A program made the position numbers and the translations under genes. A stretch of 64,000 nucleotides of DNA from UBA6107 sp964533735. GTDB taxonomy: Bacteria; Chloroflexota; Anaerolineae; Anaerolineales; Anaerolineaceae. Where the stretch lies: the NCBI GenBank assembly GCA_964533735.1, contig CAZHMD010000006.1, forward strand, positions 81,049-145,048, given 5' to 3'. Shown here in pieces: positions 1-9,168 of the stretch; position 1 is the first letter of the stretch, and each line of letters opens with the position of its first letter. The notes below the pieces were generated by a model, which saw only the letters and a program-made list of their open reading frames with translations, had not been told where the DNA came from and did not search any database.

Positions 1-186
1 ATGGCGCGTGCAGAACAGGTTGACAAGTTGCAGGCGATCTGTATGGTTTGCGGAGAACCAGCGAGCCGCACCCAACGGCTTGTAAATGGAAAACCTGCCC
101 GCTTTAATGATCCGGTCATCATTGTGGGAGCATCGGAAATGTACGAAGCCCGCTGCAGGAAACACCACGAAGTTCCCCATCAATAA
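1..186 (+). CDS. tdk: Thymidine kinase, C-terminal part (5' end outside window)
   Basis: These 61 residues match the end of type II thymidine kinase, which phosphorylates thymidine in the cytosolic salvage pathway. They include the second half of the structural zinc site (CMVCG and, near the end, CRKH) and the lasso/thymidine-binding segment ending VGASEMYEARC. A complete enzyme is about 190 residues, so the visible ATG at position 1 is an internal methionine and the gene begins upstream of the window. The next gene, hpt, starts 19 bases after the stop, which suggests one nucleoside-salvage operon. Confidence 0.9.
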   Translation: MARAEQVDKLQAICMVCGEPASRTQRLVNGKPARFNDPVIIVGASEMYEARCRKHHEVPHQ

Positions 187-205
187 TAGTACCGCTGGAG
201 TAAAA

Positions 206-763
206 ATGCGCGATTATCATGAATATTTAAGCGAAATTCTTATTTCTGAAGCAGCTTTACAGGAACGTATCAAGGAACTCGGGCAGCAGATCAGCCTGGA
301 TTACGAGGGGAATGGAAATCTTATCCTGGTGTGCATCCTGCGAGGCGGGGTCTTATTCCTGACTGACCTGATTCGAAAAATCACCATTCCGCATGCCATT
401 GAATTTATGAGCGTGTCGTCTTATGGGATTGGGGGCAGGGAGTCAAGCGGACGTGTTAGATTGACATTGGATCTAAGTGTTGACATTGCCGGAAAACATG
501 TGCTCCTGATTGAGGATATCATAGATAGCGGTAGAACGATTGAAGCCGTGATGAATCTATTGAACACAAGAAGTCCTGCCAGTATTAATGTGTGTACGCT
601 CTTGGATAAATCAGAGCGACGGGAAGTGGAAGTTCCCATTAAATACATCGGCTTTTCCATCCCCAACAAGTTTGTATTTGGGTATGGGTTGGATTTGGAT
701 GATTATTACCGCAACCTTCCATTTATCGGGGTGGTTGATCTGAAAAAGTATTCACCTGATTAA
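206..763 (+). CDS. hpt: Hypoxanthine phosphoribosyltransferase
   Basis: The product transfers phosphoribose from PRPP to hypoxanthine or guanine to make IMP or GMP, in cytosolic purine salvage. It is 185 residues, normal for the family. The PRPP-binding loop is visible as LLIEDIIDSGRT, the flexible SSYG motif lies earlier, and the purine-binding end reads FVFGYGLDLDDYYRNLP. An upstream in-frame ATG at 86 lies inside tdk; the ATG at 206 gives the expected N-terminus (MRDYHEYLSEILIS). The gene sits between tdk and a tRNA nucleotidyltransferase-type gene, consistent with a nucleotide-metabolism operon. Confidence 0.95.
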   Translation: MRDYHEYLSEILISEAALQERIKELGQQISLDYEGNGNLILVCILRGGVLFLTDLIRKITIPHAIEFMSVSSYGIGGRESSGRVRLTLDLSVDIAGKHVLLIEDIIDSGRTIEAVMNLLNTRSPASINVCTLLDKSERREVEVPIKYIGFSIPNKFVFGYGLDLDDYYRNLPFIGVVDLKKYSPD

Positions 764-767
764 AACC

Positions 768-2135
768 ATGTTGGATGTCCAAGAGCAAATTCTTTTAGTT
801 GAAAAATTGTTGAATACTGGTGAGGATTGTTTCCTCGTCGGGGGGGCGGTAAGGGATAGGATCCTGAATCGGAAGATTCTGGATTTTGATTTTGTAAGTA
901 ATTTCGACCCTCGTAAAATTGGTCGGAGGTTGGCAGATCAATTAGGCGGTGCCTTCTATGTGATGGATGAGAAAAGGCAAACCTGCAGGGTGATAGTTAC
1001 TGGGGGTTCAGAAACCAGTACATTGTATGATTTTGCTGCAATGCAGGGAAGCCTTCTGGAAGACCTTGGGAAACGGGATTTTACAATTAATGCGATGGCA
1101 ATCAACTTGCGGGAAAATGAAAAAATCATTGATCCTTTGAAAGGTGGGCGGGATTTACAGGAAAAATGGCTTCGTCCTTGTTCAGAATTAAGTTTTCAGT
1201 CTGACCCGGTGAGGGTGATTCGTGCAGTTCGATATGCAGTTGATCTGAATTTGAAAATTGAACCAGAGACAAGTAAGCTGTTATCAGCTGCTGTGGAATC
1301 CTTGGACCAGGTTTCTAACGAACGTAAACGTGATGAATTCTTTAAAATCCTGGAAAGCAAAAAGGCATCCACAGCAGCTCAGTTGATGGTCGAATTCGGG
1401 ATAATGTCACAATTGGGAATAACTGTCTCAGGCGAACACCTTGATTTTTTGCGTGTGTATGAAGTATTAGTCAGTTCTCTCTTCCATAAAGGTGCAAAAC
1501 CTCAGCGGGATTTCTTTACTGCGGCAACTTTTTTATCTGCAATTAGCCCTTTCAAACCATCCCTTTACCCGTTGTTTGTTTATCGGAATTCAAATAATCA
1601 TTCACGTGTACAGTTGGGGAAGTTTGCGGCTCTAAATTGGAATACCGTAAACCATTCCGAAAGTGAATATAGTTTGCTGAATACTTTTTCGAATGAAGAG
1701 AAAAAATTTATTCAGGTTTGCTCTGATTTCAAGAATCGAACCATTGCGTTACTCGATCAGGATGGAAGCATCACAGCCAGAACAGCCTTTCAATTTTTCG
1801 ATCAGGTTGGCGAAAGTGGCATTGATCTAATTTTATTGGCATTGGCATGGCGGGCGCGCGTGCCAGCTTCGGAGCTCAATCAACGGGAGTGGCTTTCAGT
1901 TTTATTGAACGCTGCAACATTTCTGGATTTATGGTTTAACCATCCGGAGATAAGCAGACCACAACCATTATTAACTGGAACAGAAATTATGCAGGATTTA
2001 AACCTGGATGCGGGACCATTGATTGGAAGGCTGTTGGGAGAGTTGAAGGAAGTACAAGCTGCCGGTGAAGTGACAGATAATGAAAGCGCTCTAATTTGGA
2101 TAAAAAAACGTCTTCTCCAAATCAAAGCGCTTTAG
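768..2135 (+). CDS. CCA-adding enzyme / poly(A) polymerase family nucleotidyltransferase
   Basis: This is a class II tRNA nucleotidyltransferase superfamily protein of 455 residues. The nucleotidyltransferase head shows GGAVRD (residues 25-30) and the metal-binding DFDF (39-42), followed by the RDFTINAMA motif near residue 100 and the RxxRxAxD-like region that binds nucleotide and primer. The C-terminal 200 residues are divergent and I recognise no HD domain. It probably adds or repairs the 3' CCA of tRNA, but poly(A) polymerase or A-adding activity cannot be excluded from sequence alone. It starts 4 bases after hpt ends, so it is very likely cotranscribed with it. Confidence 0.85.
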   Translation: MLDVQEQILLVEKLLNTGEDCFLVGGAVRDRILNRKILDFDFVSNFDPRKIGRRLADQLGGAFYVMDEKRQTCRVIVTGGSETSTLYDFAAMQGSLLEDLGKRDFTINAMAINLRENEKIIDPLKGGRDLQEKWLRPCSELSFQSDPVRVIRAVRYAVDLNLKIEPETSKLLSAAVESLDQVSNERKRDEFFKILESKKASTAAQLMVEFGIMSQLGITVSGEHLDFLRVYEVLVSSLFHKGAKPQRDFFTAATFLSAISPFKPSLYPLFVYRNSNNHSRVQLGKFAALNWNTVNHSESEYSLLNTFSNEEKKFIQVCSDFKNRTIALLDQDGSITARTAFQFFDQVGESGIDLILLALAWRARVPASELNQREWLSVLLNAATFLDLWFNHPEISRPQPLLTGTEIMQDLNLDAGPLIGRLLGELKEVQAAGEVTDNESALIWIKKRLLQIKAL

Positions 2136-2152
2136 TATTGTCTGGTTTAGAG

Positions 2153-2557
2153 TTATGAAGAGACGTTCACTTTAAGGGGAACAACTTCATTCGCTGCTGA
2201 CATTCTGCGGCGGGTTAGATTATTGATGTGCGCGATCAATATACTGGTGGGAACGGGCTTTACAAGATAATCATCTGCACCTTTATCCAACGCCCTGGCT
2301 ACTAAACCCGGATTGTCCATTACAGACAGGATTAGAATTGGCACTGAACTTATACTGCGTATATTCTCTGTAACCTGCCAACCATCCATTTTGGGCATCA
2401 TCAAATCAAGGAGGACGATATCTGGATCTTGTTCTTTAACCAACCTTAATCCTTCTTCACCGGAGTTTGAGGTCAAGATTTGTGCTTTAGTGGGAGCCAG
2501 GACCAAACTCAGGAGCTCAGTCATGGCTGGGTCATCATCGATGACAAGGATTTTCAT
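2153..2557 (-). CDS. Single-domain response regulator (receiver only)
   Basis: This 134-residue CheY-like receiver has no output domain. The acidic pocket is seen at IDDDP (N-terminus), the phosphoacceptor Asp in LLDLMMPKMDG (about residue 51), the Thr/Ser switch position in ILILS and the conserved Lys in DDYLVKP. It should relay phosphate or act by protein contact. No partner kinase is adjacent: it is convergent with the preceding operon and divergent from ppdK. The only histidine kinase in the window lies 31 kb away. GGAGAG precedes the ATG. Confidence 0.92.
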   Translation of the reverse strand: MKILVIDDDPAMTELLSLVLAPTKAQILTSNSGEEGLRLVKEQDPDIVLLDLMMPKMDGWQVTENIRSISSVPILILSVMDNPGLVARALDKGADDYLVKPVPTSILIAHINNLTRRRMSAANEVVPLKVNVSS

Positions 2558-2693
2558 TCACTCTCCAATAATCATTTAGGTAAACCAATTATCAATCATT
2601 CAATCCTATTTTTACCTTGCAAATTGTTAACAAAAGGGTTTTCTGCTACCAATTGAGCGTTAAAGGGCGTTTTATTCATACTATTTAAAATCA

Positions 2694-2702
2694 TGGTAGA
2701 AT
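2694..2702 (+). promoter_or_regulatory. Extended -10 promoter of ppdK
   Basis: TGG followed by TAGAAT forms an extended -10 element. The predicted start is near 2709, giving a leader of about 50 bases. No convincing -35 box is seen, as expected for the extended -10 class that recurs in this window. Confidence 0.5.
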
Positions 2703-2722
2703 TCAATATTTGGTGCAAATTT

Positions 2723-2750
2723 CCCGCCAAGGCGGGTTTTAGTCTTTTTC
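2723..2750 (+). promoter_or_regulatory. Terminator-like leader hairpin of ppdK
   Basis: CCCGC-CAAG-GCGGG is followed by a T-rich tract (TTTTAGTCTTTTT) that runs into the Shine-Dalgarno sequence GGAGG and the ATG at 2760. The layout is a terminator hairpin inside the 5' leader and could attenuate transcription or stabilise the mRNA 5' end. Confidence 0.55.
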
Positions 2751-2759
2751 GGAGGAAAA

Positions 2760-5504
2760 ATGGTTCAAAAAACTTGGGTCTACTTGTTCAACGAAATAAA
2801 AGCAGCTGAAGCGTACGTAGGTGGAGATTGGGATAAGGTTCGTTCCCTCCTGGGTGGAAAAGGCGCTAACCTTGCGGAAATGGTTCGCATTGGGCTTCCA
2901 GTTCCTCCGGGATTTACAGTAACCACTGAAGCCTGCAATGCCTACCAGGTTGATGGGAAATTCCCTGCTGGTTTGTGGGATCAGATGATGAGTGCCTTAA
3001 AGGCAACGGAAGAAGCATCCGGGAAGAAATTTGGAGATGCCAGAAATCCGTTACTTGTTTCCTGCCGCTCCGGCGCCAAGTTCTCGATGCCGGGTATGAT
3101 GGATACCGTACTGAATATCGGCTTGAACGACGAAACCGCCAAAGGAATGGTTGCTCTAACGAACAACGAGCGCTTTGTTTACGACTCCTACCGCAGGCTT
3201 ATTCAAATGTTTGGCTCCGTCGTTCTGGGTATTGATGATGAGGCTTACGAACAGCCACTCGACACTGCAAAAATCGCCAAGGGTGTGAAGAACGATACTG
3301 AATTATCTGCCGAAGATTTGAAGAAACTTGTGGAGACCTTCAAGGCTGTGACCAAGAAAGAACACGGGTCTGATTTTCCACAGAATCCGCTGGATCAACT
3401 AAAACTGGCAACAGAAGCAGTCTTCAAATCCTGGAATGGTAAACGTGCCGTTGATTATCGCCGCGCAACGAACATCCCCGATGATCTGGGGACCGCGGTG
3501 AATATAGTGACAATGGTCTTTGGAAACATGGGAAATGATTCAGGGACCGGTGTTGCCTTCACACGTAATCCTTCCAATGGAGAGAAGGTCCTTTACGGTG
3601 ATTACCTGCTTAATGCCCAGGGTGAAGATGTGGTTGCCGGCATCCGCAATACCGAAAAAATCCAAACCCTTGGGCGTGATCTGCCTGAAGCTAATAAAAG
3701 GTTCCTTGAGATCGTTAAGATCCTGGAAGAACATTACCGGGATATGCAGGATGTTGAATTTACAATTGAACGCAAAAAACTTTGGATGCTGCAGTGTCGT
3801 AATGGCAAACGCACAGCCAGTGCTGCGGTGAAAATTGCCGTCGATATGGTTGATGAAGGTTTAATCACGAAGGAAGAGGGTATCAGCCGAGTAACTACCG
3901 CTGATGTTGATGCCATGCTTCATCCGCAATTTTCTATTGAAACAAAGAATAAAGCCAAAAAAGAAGGATTTTTCCTGGCTAGCGGCGTCAATGCATCTCC
4001 TGGTGCAGCCGTGGGGCAGATCTATTTTGATGCCGATACCACCGAAAAGAAAGCTCATGAAGACAAACAAAAAACTATCATGGTGCGTCCTTTCACCAAA
4101 CCAGATGATGTTCATGGAATGTTGGCAGCCCAGGGAATTTTGACTAGTGAGGGGGGAGCTACATCTCATGCGGCAGTGGTAGCCCGCCAATTTGGTGTTC
4201 CCTGTATTGTAGGAGCTTCAACTGTCGTTATAGACATGGAAAAGCGCCAGATGGCAGTAAATGATGTAGTGGTCAAGGAAGGTGAATGGATTTCCCTTGA
4301 CGGTACCACCGGAGAAGTCTTCCTCGGACAATTGGAATTAACCAATCCAAAATTTGAGGAGCAGAAAGATTTGCTCAAGTTCCTTGATTGGGCAGACGAA
4401 GTCTGCGCGACCAAGGGAATCCGCAAAGCACCGGAAGGTTGGCCAACCACCGGGCTCCAGGTCTGGGCTAACGCCGATTATCCAAAGGATGCCCAGCGTG
4501 CCCGGGCTTTTGGTGCAAAAGGCATTGGTTTATGCCGCACCGAGCACATGTTCTTTGAACCTGCCCGCCTCCCAATTGTGCAGCGCATGATCCTGGCAAA
4601 AACCGATGCAATCCGAAAAGTTGCCCTGGATGAACTCTTACCCTTCCAACGAAAGGACTTTGACGGTTTGTTCGAAGCCATGGATGGCCTACCCGTCATC
4701 ATCCGCCTCATTGATCCCCCACTGCATGAATTTCTACCTTCAGAAGAGACTCTTCTTGAAGAGGTTATCACCATGCGGGTGAAAGACGAAACCAAGGGTT
4801 TGAAGGAGAAGGAAGTCCTTCTGGATGCTGTCAAGTCGATGCATGAATCCAACCCCATGATGGGGCTGCGTGGAGTAAGGTTGTCAATAGCCATGCCGCA
4901 AATCGTGGAAATGCAGGTTCGGGCAATTTTTGAAGCCGCCGCAGACTGCACCAAACGGGGTGTGCATGCAAAACCTGAAATAATGATCCCACTCACCGGT
5001 CATGTAAATGAACTCAAGTGGATCCAACCCCGCCTGGAACGCATCGCTGCTGAGGTGATGAAGGAAAAAGCTGTAACCTTCCCCTACAAGTTCGGCACCA
5101 TGATCGAGATTCCGCGGGCATGTGTTACTGCTGCTGAGATCGCCAGTGTCGCGGAATTCTTCTCCTTTGGAACCAATGATCTCACGCAAATGACCTTTGG
5201 TTACAGCCGGGACGATGCTGAACGTAACTTCCTGGTGAAATATGTAGAAGAAGGTATCCTGCCGAAGAATCCATTCCAAACCCTTGACCAGGAAGGCATT
5301 GGCCGCCTGATGAAACTGGCTGTTGATGATGGTCGCGCAGAACGGGTTAACCTTGAAGTTGGTATTTGCGGCGAACACGGCGGTGATCCTGCATCAATCG
5401 AGTTCTGCCATCGTGTTGGCAACAACTATGTTTCCTGCTCACCATTCCGGGTTCCTGTGGCACGCCTCGCTGCAGCGCAGGCAGCGCTGAAGAATCGCCA
5501 GTAA
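2760..5504 (+). CDS. ppdK: Pyruvate, phosphate dikinase
   Basis: The enzyme interconverts pyruvate + ATP + Pi with PEP + AMP + PPi in the cytosol, serving gluconeogenesis or PPi-linked glycolysis. At 914 residues it is close to the family's usual 870-900. The ATP-grasp-like N-domain starts with LLGGKGANLAEM. The swivelling phosphohistidine domain has the catalytic His at residue 470 (GGATSHAAVVARQFG). The C-terminal PEP/pyruvate barrel carries FGTNDLTQMTFGYSRDD and CGEHGGDP with the catalytic Cys. It is monocistronic between a divergent response regulator and its own terminator. Its short hairpin-bearing leader suggests expression control before translation. A dedicated PPDK regulatory protein is not seen. 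Confidence 0.97.
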   Translation: MVQKTWVYLFNEIKAAEAYVGGDWDKVRSLLGGKGANLAEMVRIGLPVPPGFTVTTEACNAYQVDGKFPAGLWDQMMSALKATEEASGKKFGDARNPLLVSCRSGAKFSMPGMMDTVLNIGLNDETAKGMVALTNNERFVYDSYRRLIQMFGSVVLGIDDEAYEQPLDTAKIAKGVKNDTELSAEDLKKLVETFKAVTKKEHGSDFPQNPLDQLKLATEAVFKSWNGKRAVDYRRATNIPDDLGTAVNIVTMVFGNMGNDSGTGVAFTRNPSNGEKVLYGDYLLNAQGEDVVAGIRNTEKIQTLGRDLPEANKRFLEIVKILEEHYRDMQDVEFTIERKKLWMLQCRNGKRTASAAVKIAVDMVDEGLITKEEGISRVTTADVDAMLHPQFSIETKNKAKKEGFFLASGVNASPGAAVGQIYFDADTTEKKAHEDKQKTIMVRPFTKPDDVHGMLAAQGILTSEGGATSHAAVVARQFGVPCIVGASTVVIDMEKRQMAVNDVVVKEGEWISLDGTTGEVFLGQLELTNPKFEEQKDLLKFLDWADEVCATKGIRKAPEGWPTTGLQVWANADYPKDAQRARAFGAKGIGLCRTEHMFFEPARLPIVQRMILAKTDAIRKVALDELLPFQRKDFDGLFEAMDGLPVIIRLIDPPLHEFLPSEETLLEEVITMRVKDETKGLKEKEVLLDAVKSMHESNPMMGLRGVRLSIAMPQIVEMQVRAIFEAAADCTKRGVHAKPEIMIPLTGHVNELKWIQPRLERIAAEVMKEKAVTFPYKFGTMIEIPRACVTAAEIASVAEFFSFGTNDLTQMTFGYSRDDAERNFLVKYVEEGILPKNPFQTLDQEGIGRLMKLAVDDGRAERVNLEVGICGEHGGDPASIEFCHRVGNNYVSCSPFRVPVARLAAAQAALKNRQ

Positions 5505-5519
5505 TTTCCATTTTTATGA

Positions 5520-5555
5520 ATAAACTCCCTGAGAAATCAGGGAGTTTATGTTTTT
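5520..5555 (+). terminator. Intrinsic terminator of ppdK
   Basis: A perfect 13-base-pair stem (ATAAACTCCCTGA / TCAGGGAGTTTAT) with a GAAA loop is followed by GTTTTT. It lies between convergent genes and may serve both strands. Confidence 0.9.
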
Positions 5556-5566
5556 CTGACATCAGT

Positions 5567-7951
5567 TCAAGGGTGGGTATAAATTAATTTATATATTGCG
5601 TAATTCTCTGCAATAAACCGAATGTAATCCCTGGTTTGTTCGAATCGGATCAACTCAACAAATAGATCTACGTCTCCTTTGGCGAGTTCGTCCCATGGAA
5701 TCGTCGAGCCAATACCGGCATTATAAGCAGAGAGCGCTGCAGGAACGCTTCCATCAAAATATTTGACCCAATTCTTCAGGAAATGCGTGCCCAGCCGGAC
5801 GTTGACTACAGGACGATCAAGATCGGCAGTAACGAAGTTGGCAGGCCAGCTAAAGTTCACGGCGATTTCCTCTCCGACTTCGGGAATGATCTGCATCAAT
5901 CCTCGCGCATCTGCACTGGAAACGATCGAAGGCTCAAAGAGACTTTCCTGCCGTATGACGCTGAAGAGCAGAAGAGGATCCATACTATTCTCGTTAGCCG
6001 CAGACACAATGATCTCACGAAAGAAAATCCCAAAGCGTATGTGATTGAAATATACTGGGGCCAGTGTAAGTGTATCTGCCTGGCTTAATCCAGCCTGATC
6101 CAATACCTGCCGACTCGATAACACAGCTACCTGGTAATAACCGTGTTCAACCAGGTAATTCAACAGCCGATACGTATTTAAGGGATCGGTTGATAGGTCC
6201 TCCCTGAGGGCGTCAAATTCACCGCGTGCGGAATCACGCAAACCAAGGCGGGTAAACTCATTTCCTCTTTGAAACCTGGAAAAATTATTTAATGCGGCGG
6301 TATCGGAAAGGTTGGTTGCTGGGTCAAGTTTGAATGTCGTGATCATCCATTCATCAGCGGTAACCTTATCAAGTGCGAGATCAATGGAAAGGTCGGCGTT
6401 GGTGGAGGGTGGGAATGGATTTGATCCGTTGATCTTTTCATTCGCTCGGATGCTGTAATAACCAGTTGGGTCTGCAGCCGCAGCCTGCTGATAATATCCC
6501 ATGCTTTCATCCTTTTGCCCAATTGCCTCCAGGCATTTTCCGACCCAAAAATAAGCCGCAGCTTGTTCCTCAGGTGAAAGTGCAAGAACGATGATCCTCT
6601 GAAAAGTAACCTGGGCTTGTTCAAACGAGCCGAGTCGAAAATACACGATCCCAGCCTGAAACAGCCCAGAATACGCCTCGTCTGCACTCGGGTATTCATT
6701 GATAATCCTTTCCCAGGTTGCAGCAGCCTGGCTCAGGTATCCACTCAATTCGAAAATTCGCGCAGCCCGGTAGAGAAAATCGGGCGCATTGGGAGAATCA
6801 GGAACCTTCGCGACGAAGGATAAAAGTGTATTTGCTGCATCAATAGGCCGCTCAAGCCTGGAATAGAGCGTGGTCGATTTCTCGAGGAAAGCAGTGGCGT
6901 ATTTTTCGTCCTGGGGGTGATCCTGAATGAGTTTATCCCATTCTGCGATCTCTCCTTCATAATCACCCATGTTATATAAACTTAGAGCTCTATAGTAATG
7001 AATAATTCCATCGTGCGGCGGCCGGGTGAAAAGATAACGGTCAAATGCCTCAGTCGCCAGTCCGTACTCACCGGCATAATAATCCACAATCCCACGCATA
7101 AGGTCATTGACAGGTTGGTTTGCCTCCACCAGGGCTACAAGTCCCGAATAAGTGTCAAAGTAGATGGGGAAGTTTTCTACGGAAGTCTGGAACCTCGCGT
7201 AAGCTTGTTCAGGTTCATTAATTCGTAAATAAATTTGACCGAGCAGCAAGTTTACCTGCGCTCTAACGGCATCATTGATTGAGGAATCATAAAGCAGTAG
7301 ATATGCGTTAATGGCAGCAGGATCATCACCGGAGGCTGCAAGTTCTTTTGCGATCTTTATGTCAAGAGTATCTGTGTCACCGGGCACGCTCTTTTCTCTA
7401 GAAACACGGTAAGCTGTTAACGCATTGACGTGATCGTCCAACGCACTATAGGCGTCCCCCTGCATCTCATAGATCTCACTATCAAGAGGACCGGGTTCCA
7501 ACCTGAGGTAATTGCCGTAGGCTTCCGCTGCAGGTCTGTATTGACCCAGCTTTTCATATGCTTTTGCAAGGTAGAAGTAGGCTGTATTTCTGATCTCCCC
7601 TTCGGGCACATTGGTCAACAACCAGTTCAATTGTTCGACCGCTGAGGAGTTATTAGATTGGAGGTACAAAACACGGCCTACACCGAGCTGCGCGGCAGCA
7701 ATGATCTCTGGATCAGTGGATTGAGCGCGGGCTGTCCAGAATTCGTTCAACGCTGCCTCATAATCCCCGGCCAACATATGCGCTTCTCCCAGGGAGATGC
7801 GGGCTTTTGGCTGCGGTGTGGGAGCGAGGGTTGGAGTGGGGGGAACGCTGGTACCCACCAGTTCAGAGAGTAATGAATTTTCATCAGAGCTTTGCGAACA
7901 AGCGCTCAGAATAATGCTTGTCAGCAGGATTATTAGGATTAATTTCTTCAT
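5567..7951 (-). CDS. TPR-repeat lytic transglycosylase lipoprotein (Slt-type)
   Basis: This is a 794-residue secreted murein lytic transglycosylase. The N-terminus is a lipoprotein signal (hydrophobic stretch then LSACSQ), followed by a Thr/Pro-rich spacer and about 550 residues of helical TPR-like repeats. The C-terminal SLT domain carries the catalytic Glu in VIRQESLFEPS, with ADARGLMQI and AYNAG motifs. It should cleave glycan strands between MurNAc and GlcNAc outside the membrane during wall turnover. The architecture (superhelix plus SLT) resembles Slt70. AAAGG precedes the ATG. It is divergent from mtnA and convergent with ppdK. Confidence 0.9.
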   Translation of the reverse strand: MKKLILIILLTSIILSACSQSSDENSLLSELVGTSVPPTPTLAPTPQPKARISLGEAHMLAGDYEAALNEFWTARAQSTDPEIIAAAQLGVGRVLYLQSNNSSAVEQLNWLLTNVPEGEIRNTAYFYLAKAYEKLGQYRPAAEAYGNYLRLEPGPLDSEIYEMQGDAYSALDDHVNALTAYRVSREKSVPGDTDTLDIKIAKELAASGDDPAAINAYLLLYDSSINDAVRAQVNLLLGQIYLRINEPEQAYARFQTSVENFPIYFDTYSGLVALVEANQPVNDLMRGIVDYYAGEYGLATEAFDRYLFTRPPHDGIIHYYRALSLYNMGDYEGEIAEWDKLIQDHPQDEKYATAFLEKSTTLYSRLERPIDAANTLLSFVAKVPDSPNAPDFLYRAARIFELSGYLSQAAATWERIINEYPSADEAYSGLFQAGIVYFRLGSFEQAQVTFQRIIVLALSPEEQAAAYFWVGKCLEAIGQKDESMGYYQQAAAADPTGYYSIRANEKINGSNPFPPSTNADLSIDLALDKVTADEWMITTFKLDPATNLSDTAALNNFSRFQRGNEFTRLGLRDSARGEFDALREDLSTDPLNTYRLLNYLVEHGYYQVAVLSSRQVLDQAGLSQADTLTLAPVYFNHIRFGIFFREIIVSAANENSMDPLLLFSVIRQESLFEPSIVSSADARGLMQIIPEVGEEIAVNFSWPANFVTADLDRPVVNVRLGTHFLKNWVKYFDGSVPAALSAYNAGIGSTIPWDELAKGDVDLFVELIRFEQTRDYIRFIAENYAIYKLIYTHP

Positions 7952-8057
7952 CGTTATAACCTTTTCATCGCAAGACCGGTTCCTTACTGCACGTTTTTGA
8001 GTAAGGTGGATTGAATTCTGAAATCATAGCATAAATATTGTCATTCTTACGGAAGCA

Positions 8058-8066
8058 TGTTAAACT
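8058..8066 (+). promoter_or_regulatory. Extended -10 promoter of mtnA operon
   Basis: TGT followed by TAAACT. The predicted start is near 8073, only a few bases before the leader hairpin at 8078. Confidence 0.45.
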
Positions 8067-8077
8067 TAGTCGGAAGG

Positions 8078-8103
8078 AACGCTCTCCACTGAGGGCGTTT
8101 TTT
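8078..8103 (+). promoter_or_regulatory. Terminator-like leader hairpin of mtnA
   Basis: AACGCTCTC-CACT-GAGGGCGTT forms a 9-pair stem with one G-U pair, followed by six T residues. It lies just after the predicted transcription start and directly before the weak Shine-Dalgarno GGTGG and the ATG at 8113. A terminated product would be only about 30 nucleotides. Confidence 0.6.
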
Positions 8104-8112
8104 GGTGGAACT

Positions 8113-9168
8113 ATGAGAACCATCGAGTGGAATACCAATCATAATTCTGTAATCCTGATCGACCAACGTGCTTTACCAGGCGAGCTTGCGCATTTGGAGT
8201 GCCGAAATGCGGACGAACTGATAGACGCAATACGCACCATGGCGATCAGAGGGGCACCAGCCCTCGGAGTGGCCGGGGCGTTTGGGGTAGCGCTAGATGC
8301 ATTAGCGACCGATAAAAACCAGGATTGGTTTGAGCAATTGGTTAAAAATTCAGCCAAATTGGTAATGGTCAGACCGACCGCGGTCAACCTGCATTGGGGT
8401 GTGAACCGTGCTTTGGAAATTGCTAAAAAAGAAAGAAACAATCCCGTAGAAGCCGCCGGCCTCGTGTTACAAGAAGCTCTATTAATGGCTGAAGAAGATG
8501 TGCAGATTAATCAGCGCCTGGCAGAAAATGGCGCGCACCTGATCAACGATGGAGATGTAATACTCCACCATTGTAATACCGGTGCCCTGGCAGGTGTGGA
8601 TTGGGGGACGGCCCTGGGTGCTATCCGTTTTGCCCACGAGTCCGGTAAACGGGTAAAAGTATTCATTGACGAAACACGCCCACGTCTGCAGGGATCAAGG
8701 CTGACTGCTTGGGAATGCGAACAATACGGCATACCTTACGAGATCATTACGGATAATGCGGCGGGGTTTTTTCTCCAACGCGGGGAAGTGAATGCGGTTT
8801 TCTTTGGTGCGGACCGAGTGGCAGCAAACGGGGATGTGGTTAATAAGATCGGTACCTATATGCTGAGCCTGGCTGCCAAAGCCAATCAAGTTCCGGTCTA
8901 TTGTGTTTTTCCTACCAGTACCATCGACTTATCAGTAAAAACTGGCAAGGAGATCGAAATTGAAGAGCGCGAAAAAGGTGAGGTTTTGGGTTTGAGTTTT
9001 GAGGGTGAACGGGTTGCTCCGGCATCAGCCAAAGCGCGGAATCCGGCGTTTGACCTGACTCCGCACGAACTAATCACCGCCTGGGTAATCGAGAAAGGGA
9101 TCATGTTTCCGCCATTTGGCAGCAATTTGGACCATAGCGTTTATAATTTGAAGCAAGAAGGTAAATAA
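8113..9168 (+). CDS. mtnA: S-methyl-5-thioribose-1-phosphate isomerase
   Basis: The enzyme converts methylthioribose-1-phosphate to methylthioribulose-1-phosphate in salvage of the SAM by-product methylthioadenosine. It is 351 residues and eIF2B-like. Family motifs include RTMAIRGAPALGVAGAFG near the N-terminus, HHCNTGALAGVDWGTALG with the catalytic Cys, and a catalytic Asp in FFGADRVAANGDVVNKIGTY. The ATG at 8113 follows GGTGGAAC and gives the typical start MRTIEWN; an upstream in-frame start would include the leader hairpin. It overlaps the next gene by one base (TAATG). No mtnP, mtnK or mtnB is nearby, so the fate of its product is not visible here. Confidence 0.95.
   Translation: MRTIEWNTNHNSVILIDQRALPGELAHLECRNADELIDAIRTMAIRGAPALGVAGAFGVALDALATDKNQDWFEQLVKNSAKLVMVRPTAVNLHWGVNRALEIAKKERNNPVEAAGLVLQEALLMAEEDVQINQRLAENGAHLINDGDVILHHCNTGALAGVDWGTALGAIRFAHESGKRVKVFIDETRPRLQGSRLTAWECEQYGIPYEIITDNAAGFFLQRGEVNAVFFGADRVAANGDVVNKIGTYMLSLAAKANQVPVYCVFPTSTIDLSVKTGKEIEIEEREKGEVLGLSFEGERVAPASAKARNPAFDLTPHELITAWVIEKGIMFPPFGSNLDHSVYNLKQEGK

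Noticed and set aside
421..669. 82-codon minus-strand frame
   Set aside because: It is antisense to hpt, with no motif.
8067..8112. SAM or SAH riboswitch before the SAM-salvage operon
   Set aside because: Only about 40 bases lie between promoter and start, enough for one hairpin but not for an aptamer.
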